DNA from: Microthyrium microscopicum
Lineage: Eukaryota > Ascomycota > Dothideomycetes > Microthyriales > Microthyriaceae
NCBI GenBank assembly: GCA_010405405.1
Contig: MU004233.1
Coordinates: 757,122-821,121, forward strand
Direction: 5' to 3'
Length of the DNA: 64,000 nt
Shown: positions 57,471 through 64,000 of the stretch, one piece after another
Layout: each line of letters opens with the position of its first letter
Position numbering within the stretch: the stretch's first letter is position 1
Translations under genes and position numbers: made by a program
Notes under the pieces: generated by a model
What the model saw: only the letters and a program-made list of their open reading frames with translations
Told to the model about the DNA's origin: nothing
The model's database searches: none

Positions 57471-60400
57471 TGTAGTGGCATCTCTTTAGAAGAGATGTTA
57501 ACTACTCTCTCCGAGGCACTGTTTCCAAGGCAATTGCTGTCAACTGTTCTTGAAGAACCCTATCTGGTAATGATGTGACCAAGTTGTAGTTGAAAAGCTC
57601 TTCACTGGTCCGGACAGGCCGGTGCAACTCGAATTGTGATTATGCCATGCATAGGTTCAAACAATAGTGTTGACGCAGTGTTTAGCATGAGGAAATCCTG
57701 TTTGAGTTGTCTAGAACACTCGGACTTATCTGCCATTGCTATACCCTGGTGTCGATTCGCTGTTCGCGGTCAGCATAGTCCCATGGATCATTGAATAGTG
57801 CAAAGAATCCGTCTTTGTGGATAATTTACTAGGGAGTTGTACCAAACGGACGATTTAGTGCGATTCAAGCGCTTGCTACCGTACACAATTGCGACGTGGA
57901 TGGATAATACACCATGTTCTAAGTCTGATGCTGATGGTATGAAGTAAGATCGGAGGTTATTCGGCCAATTCAATAACTGTCAAAGCGTGCTTTGCCTGTG
58001 TAGTTCCAAAAAGCTACCTTGATGTAATTACACGGAAAGACGTGTTACCAATTGCAGGAAGAAAACGACATATGGAAATCAAAACTAGTACTAGAGCGAT
58101 CAGTCCTCCGTAGGCCATGCGATTGTTCCTGGAATATCCCCCACGCTTTCGGAAACTTGTAAGACGTTGTTTAGAGCCTGCTATAAATACTAGGTTCCTG
58201 CTTTATTGGTTATATTAAGACAAGGTTGGAGCCCCAGGCCATATGTCCATACTACTATAACAGGCATAGATCCCAGCCAAACGATCAATGGTCAGCCAGC
58301 TATTGGGGTCTGTACTGCGGCTAGTTCAAATGCAAGCTAATGACCGGTGTTACTCTTGTTCAAGTTTCACTGGCAGAGACCACGATCCAATCTTGAAAAT
58401 TGGCTCCGAAAGCATAAGAATTCCTGGAAACCACGCTACAAAACCGTACACGTTGGCTGTCATGCGAGAAACAAACTCTTTTACTCGTATAGCTATCTCG
58501 CATTTGATATCCATGTCGTCAATCTTGCTGTAAATCCAATCATCCAGTCATCATTCACTGGATGCTTTCCGCTCCACGGCTTCCGGTATCAGTGATCACA
58601 GTGCTTTGGCGTGCCCAAGAATATCGTATGAAGCTTCCCTACACTTCTATCTACACACCATTTGTGTATATCTTGAAATATAGGCGGCAGAGCGTGGATA
58701 GGCCCAGTTAAACTTTATGCTATTGCACCATACCATCATTCATTGTGAACACCAAACCCGGGATAAATCTCTTGACTTCTAGCGAAATAGTTTTTGACTT
58801 TTTACACCAGGTTTACCTATCTTTTCTCCACATTTCACAGCTCAGCGGCTCCTAATGCAGTAACCGGTTGGCCGTTGACAGAAGCTTGTTAAGATCTCTG
58901 AGCCACGTCGATCTTCAACGGCACCAGGGTGTTGAATAGGGAATGGCCTTGTATCATTCAAGGATTCCTAGCCGCTCGTTGAATGTGTTCGCCCAGTCTC
59001 AAACAGGCTTGCACGAGGCTCAAAGATCAAGAACAACCTCCAATGGACTATCATCTGTTTGCTTTGATGTCACTGTCTTGCTCTAACACGCCGATGTAGC
59101 AATCTTATATGTTCAAACGGTCTACTGTGGTAGGCGTTATAATATACCTTACATTCTTTGGTCCTTATGGATGGCGCATTGTAAGTGATTTCCCAGACAT
59201 AGTAACGTAACGGCAGCGTTGATATCTGACATCTACTGAAACTTCATGACCACAGAATATTGCCATGGGGACTTTCAGCAGACATCAGACTACAAAAGTC
59301 ATCTGTGGTAACAATGCGTAACATTATGCTAACGCTTTCAGGTTGAGGTCACTGCTGTTGTTCCACTATCCGTCACCTTGATTTCTCACGCCTTACTACC
59401 ATTCGTTCTAAATCCTCTATCATGGTTTTCAATTACTAGTAAAGCTCAGCGTGGCGTTTTGGGAGATTTCATCAATATTCTATTCTATCAGGCTGAAGGT
59501 TGGAGATTATGCCAAATATACACCTTTACAATAACATAATGTATACGCTAAATAATGGATTCATATTGAATACACTCGATCTTTCAATGATAAATGGCAG
59601 TAACACTTCTAGGAATTCCAAGACATGTCATTAGCTGCACGCACAGTTTGCCACACTGTTACCAATCAAGTAGACCTAAGACGTTGTCTTTGGAGGGCTA
59701 CCGCTCAGGAATCAATAGATTGATATACCATGAGCAGATCATTCTGGCAAATGTATATTTTTGGACCGCTTCGAATTGTTCTGTTGACTCGAGAAGGTTT
59801 GCTTAGGAAGATCACGGTCGTGTTCAAAGAGAGTCGTCAATCTGCTAAAATATCAACACAACTTTCATTATGGTATATTAAAGACTGGTAAACGATTTCG
59901 ATAAGCCGGGCGAAGCTCAAGAACTGCAAAAAGTTATGAACATGATCAAGCTTTCGGCTAGCGCAACATAGCTTCATAACGGGTTACATTGAAAGATGGG
60001 GGGCTCTTATCGCTAATTCCATGCGAACGCAATAGCGAGCTTTCGTCAACCGCTGTAATCCTCTTCCATTTGGATTCTTTCAAAGCATACCCTTACAAGT
60101 CTCAGTCACTTCTCCTTAGCCGCTAACATCTTTTCCCAGATTCCCTTTGGGGTATAGAGCATAGGCCATGTTCGGGGAAATTACCTCGTGTTGTGAAGAT
60201 CATGAATCCCGAGAATGGAAGTATTTGGTCATGAGCGTGAGAATCTCCCGTTGCTTCTCGTGCATTGATTAACACTGCCATACACACACTATTTGACGGC
60301 TTACTACTGACAATTAAATCAATATACCTGGCTTCTTGTCGGTTAACCAATGGGTCTGGCCGGAGTCAAAGTGGTACCACAGACACGTAGTAGCTCAGCG

Positions 60401-60644
60401 TATAGTTATCATATTTCATTGGAAGGATCTCTAATCCATACAATGAATATATATCATCAAGTGACTTCGATTTCTCTACAAGTGCGGCTTGAACGCCAAT
60501 AGACTTCCAGCTGGATTTGCGTATTCATTCTACCACTCTCGCTTCAGTTATATCAGCATGCCATAAACGTTGAAGCAATTTGATCCTCATAAGCAACAAC
60601 TGGAATTGTTTCTGTACGGTACCTTGATACTATTCAAGTTTAAT
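57471..60644. other. Gene-poor region
   Basis: 3.2 kb between divergent genes. The only candidate is a weak two-exon frame at 59109-59539 (see findings). No transposon ends, RNA gene or tandem repeat is seen. Confidence 0.5.
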
Positions 60645-63138
60645 ATGTTTTTTCTTACCTTGTGCGAGTGGCTGCTTATGCCAGTAGTACTAATTGAAGT
60701 AAGCGATCCATCCATTGGAAATACTCCCCAAACGCTCTATGGGAATTCATATGGCCTAACAAACGTTTAGGCGTCGCCGATTGCTGCTGCAGGATGGATA
60801 TATCAAGGATGCTACGAAGACAATGTTGGGACTTATGGACGCTCGCTCGGATTCAACCAGCCTGACAACAGTAATTTGACACGGGAATCATGTAGTTCAA
60901 CATGTGCTGGTCTAGGATACAGCGTGAGCGGAACAGAGTATTACACGCAATGCTTTTGCGACAACTACGTGCGAAACGGCGCCACCAACAAGCCAGATTC
61001 TGATTGCAATACAGCCTGTGGAGGAGCGGCTCAAGAAATGTGTGGAGGTCCCAATCGCCTCAGCGTCTTTTCTACAATCACTCCTGTTGCGGTACTGAAT
61101 CCACCAGTAATACAGCAGACTGCTGCCAATGGAAACTATGCGTACAAGGGTTGTCTGGTTGATCATGCTAATAACAACAATCGTGTACTGGCCAAGCAGA
61201 TCATCATGAATGGAATTGGAACGATAGATATGTGCCTGGCTCGTTGTCAAAAGTATGGATATCCTACAGGAGGTATGGAGTATGGGCAGGAATGCTATTG
61301 TGGAGACTTTGGGGAAGCGGCGAGCAATAATGCTACTTTCGCGGCTGATACTGACTGCTCGACAACGTGTCCTGGGAACGGGACTATCTTCTGTAAGTCT
61401 TTCGCGATTTCACCTCGACAAGACCAAATAGTCTTTCCAATGGTTTTAGCTCTATTAGTAATATTATACTGACCCATTCCAGGCGGTGCCGGGAATCGAA
61501 TCTCATACTATGAGTGGGTCGCTGCTCAACCACTGTATCAATTCAGTTACCCTACTGGCAATAATGCTGGGCAATATCAACTCTTGATCGGAGGCGTAGT
61601 TATACCTTTGATAACAACTCAAGGTATGTGTTAAATTGGCTTGTCCTTCATACCAAAGGCTCACCTCTACAGGCATCAATGGAAAAGTCCAGTTCGTCGA
61701 GAAATGGGGAACAGGACCGGACAACAGTACTGGAGCCTATGAACTTGACCTGACCAAAACCAACGACTTTAATTCAGCATGGCGAACCATGCATGTTCAG
61801 ACAGACGTGTTTTGCTCTGCTGGCCTTCAACTCCCGGATAAAGCAGGAAGAATCATAAACATTGGAGGCTGGTCTGCTCCATCAACATATGGAGTCCGGC
61901 TGTATGCTCCGGATGGGTCGCCAGGTCAGAATAGTAGCAATGATTGGATCGAATCCAGCAATGTACAACTGCAGAATGGGCGCTGGTATCCAACTGCAAT
62001 GATGATGGCAAACGGGTCGATACTCGTAATCGGCGGTGAAAGCGGCTCAAATGGTCCTCCAGTGCCGACATTGGAGTTGCTCCCTCCGGCTGGCGCACCA
62101 TTGAACATGCCTTGGTTGAAGAACACTGATCCGAACAATCTCTATCCATTAATGGCAGTCCTACCGAGTGGAAACATCCTCGCAATTGTCTTCAACCAAG
62201 CGCTGATTCTCGACGAGAAGACATTCGCAACTGTCCGCACTCTTCCTAATCTGATTGGATTTGTCGATGAGAGCCAGTCCAGTGGCCGAACATATCCTCT
62301 GGAAGGGACCATGATGATACTTCCTCAGTATGCGCCATACAGTGATCCTCTTCAGATCTTGATATGCGGTGGAAGTACCATTGGTGCAGCAAATGCCTTG
62401 GACAACTGCTTGTCAATTCATCCGGATAATGTAGGCGAAGACTGGAAACTGGAACGGATGCCCTCTCCTCGAGTAATGACTTGCATGGCACCTCTCCCAG
62501 ATGGAACGTACCTCATTCTGAATGGCGCCGTTGCAGGTGTTGCCGGATTTGGTCTTGCATCGAACCCAAATTTGAACGCACTGTTATATGATCCAACTAA
62601 ACCAATGGGCCAACGAATTAGTATTATGGCAAATACAACCATTGCGCGTCTCTACCACTCGGAAGCAATCACTCTACTCGATGGGCGAGTCCTCGTGACA
62701 GGATCTGATCCTGAGGACAAGAAAAATCCTCAAGAATACCGCATTGAAGTCTTCATCCCGCCATATTTGCTGTCAGGAGAACCGAAACCAACCTTTACAA
62801 TCACCAATAAGGATTGGTCATACGGCCAGACAATTAGTTTCACAGTAACTTCTGGATCTACTGCTAACCTTCGAGTGTCGCTGCTTGGTGCAGATGTAAG
62901 CACTCACGGGAATAGTATGGGTCAGCGAACCTTCTTCCCAGCTGTCTCATGCTCTGGAAACTCGTGTACGGTGACGGCGCCACCGAACGCACATATTTGT
63001 CCTCCAAGTTGGTTTAAAATGTATGTGCTGGATGGATCAATGCCCAGTGATGGAGTCTTTGTAAGAATTGGCGGTGACCCAGGGCAGCTTGGGAACTGGC
63101 CAACAGATCCAGCATTTTCTCCGCTTCCGGGGATCTAA
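60645..63138 (+). CDS. Glyoxal oxidase-like copper radical oxidase with two WSC domains
   Basis: Four exons (60645-60698, 60771-61392, 61483-61623, 61673-63138) give 760 residues. A signal-like start (MFFLTLCEWLLMPVVLIEAS) leads to two Cys-rich WSC carbohydrate-binding domains at about 26-115 and 137-230 (GWIYQGCYEDN..., YAYKGCLVDHAN...). The AA5 radical-copper oxidase body follows. Expected ligands are present: Cys320 (VFCSAGLQL) for the Tyr-Cys cofactor with Tyr378 (RWYPTAMM), the axial pair in RLYHSEAITL, and a C-terminal His in VSTHGNSMGQ. Such enzymes oxidise small aldehydes or alcohols and release H2O2 used by peroxidases during plant-wall attack. An extracellular, wall-bound role is inferred from the WSC pair. 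Confidence 0.95.
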
Positions 63139-63473
63139 TAGTCATGAAGATTTGATTCAATGCAAATATCATCAATGTTACAGCGGCTGCCTCTGATAGG
63201 CACCAATTTGGATGCATTAGGCTCATTAATGTGCGATGTTGTTTTGGTTTATTCATCTCTGTCGTCTGGCTAAATTTTGCACGCGGCTGGGGCGCTAAGA
63301 CATAAGAAGACTAGCGTGAGTCCATGCTTCCCCGACGTCCTAAACTTTTTTTTATCGAGAATTTCCCCACCACTTCTTCAGCAACTCGAACTTTTTTGCA
63401 CTTTTGCTGTATCCTCCTCAAAACAGCGATAACAGTTGCTCCTTTCATAAAGTCACCGTTAACTCTCTCTAAA
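63139..63473. other. Intergenic stretch
   Basis: 335 bases between the oxidase stop and the FKBP start; probably holds a terminator and a promoter. Nothing specific is seen. Confidence 0.5.
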
Positions 63474-64000
63474 ATGGCCGCTCTACGCCCTGTCAGCGTT
63501 TATGGACTCAAAGTTCCTCCAAACGGCTTTCGCATCGAGGCTAATCCAGGCCTGCCAGCTGCCGTAAGTCCCAGGTTATGCTGTTCTGCTTCCGACCGCT
63601 AATAATTCTTGTCATTTAGTTCCAAATCACCATGGCTGCCTTGGATCCTACCGAAACAACCATTACTACTGATGGCCCACCTCGCGCAACCTTGAAAATT
63701 GTGCGCAACATTTTCGACGTCGTTGATGATGAAGATGAAGACGATGAGGACTACGATGAAGATGACATTGAGTCCATCCGTCGCCGCCTTGGCCTCACTG
63801 AGGAAGATGACGAAGACGAGTCTGACGAGGAGATGACCAACGGTGGACCCTCTGACCCTACCGCAATCCTCAACGCTATCAAGAAGGCCAATGCCATGGA
63901 TGATGATGAGTCCGACGAGGAATTGACTAATGGCGTCAATGGGGTTTCTAAAGGCAAGGCTCGTGCTATTGACCTCGACGACGATGACCTCTCAGAAGAC
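63474..64000 (+). CDS. Nucleolar FKBP-type peptidyl-prolyl isomerase (FPR3/FPR4-like), 5' part only
   Basis: Exon 1 (63474-63563) and the start of exon 2 (63621 to the window end) give the first about 156 residues. The start MAALRPVSVYGLKVPPNGFR is the nucleoplasmin-like N-terminal fold of fungal nucleolar FKBPs. FQITMAALDPTE, ATLKIVRNIFDVV and long Asp/Glu tracts (DDEDEDDEDYDEDD) follow. The FK506-binding catalytic domain, normally at the C-terminus, lies beyond the edge. Fpr4 acts as a histone chaperone and proline isomerase on H3 tails. The gene is truncated by the window, not in the genome as far as visible. Confidence 0.9.

Overview
The window looks like nuclear DNA of a filamentous ascomycete (Pezizomycotina). 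Coding regions are broken by short introns of about 45-80 bases with GTAAGT-like donors, CTAAC-type branch points and YAG acceptors. The gene set is typical of that group: an RCR/Congo-red protein, a cutinase-like esterase, an expansin-like protein, GH16, a WSC-glyoxal oxidase and an ACE1/SltA-type regulator. A plant-associated or saprotrophic lifestyle is an inference from the secreted enzymes; I cannot name the species. I reconstructed 26 intact or probable genes and one decayed gene by joining exons by hand across in-frame splice sites.

Layout, left to right. 1-7.1 kb: RCR-family membrane protein, secreted M28 aminopeptidase and a doubtful secreted protein. 7.9-18.5 kb: a basic/acidic hypothetical protein facing an F-box protein, then the translesion polymerase REV1 divergent from a DLH-like/NTF2-like fusion, which converges on a cutinase-like esterase. 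19-28.4 kb: phosphoglucomutase-family enzyme, type II membrane glycosyltransferase, SDR dehydrogenase with a GC-AG intron, a small protein with a duplicated peptide module, and an expansin-like protein. 28.4-38.3 kb is gene-poor: an AT-rich island, a hypothetical protein, a small secreted cysteine-rich protein and a TPT/EamA sugar-phosphate transporter.

38.3-50 kb: the ACE1/SltA zinc-finger regulator is divergent from ubiquitin-ribosomal protein S27a. A 36-bp tandem repeat follows, then three related F-box genes: two intact, tail to tail, and one decayed. 50.6-57.5 kb is compact and housekeeping-like: an SR splicing factor divergent from NAB2, then the sirtuin HST2 convergent with a membrane-anchored GH16 enzyme. 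57.5-60.6 kb is gene-poor. 60.6-64 kb: glyoxal oxidase with two WSC domains, then the start of a nucleolar FKBP that runs off the window.

The genes do not form a biosynthetic cluster or an obvious novel operon-like system. The most unusual items are the F-box family cluster with a decaying member, the DLH-like domain that lacks two of its catalytic residues, the cutinase with a long Gly/Lys-rich insertion between catalytic Asp and His, and a small protein carrying a twice-repeated 16-residue module.
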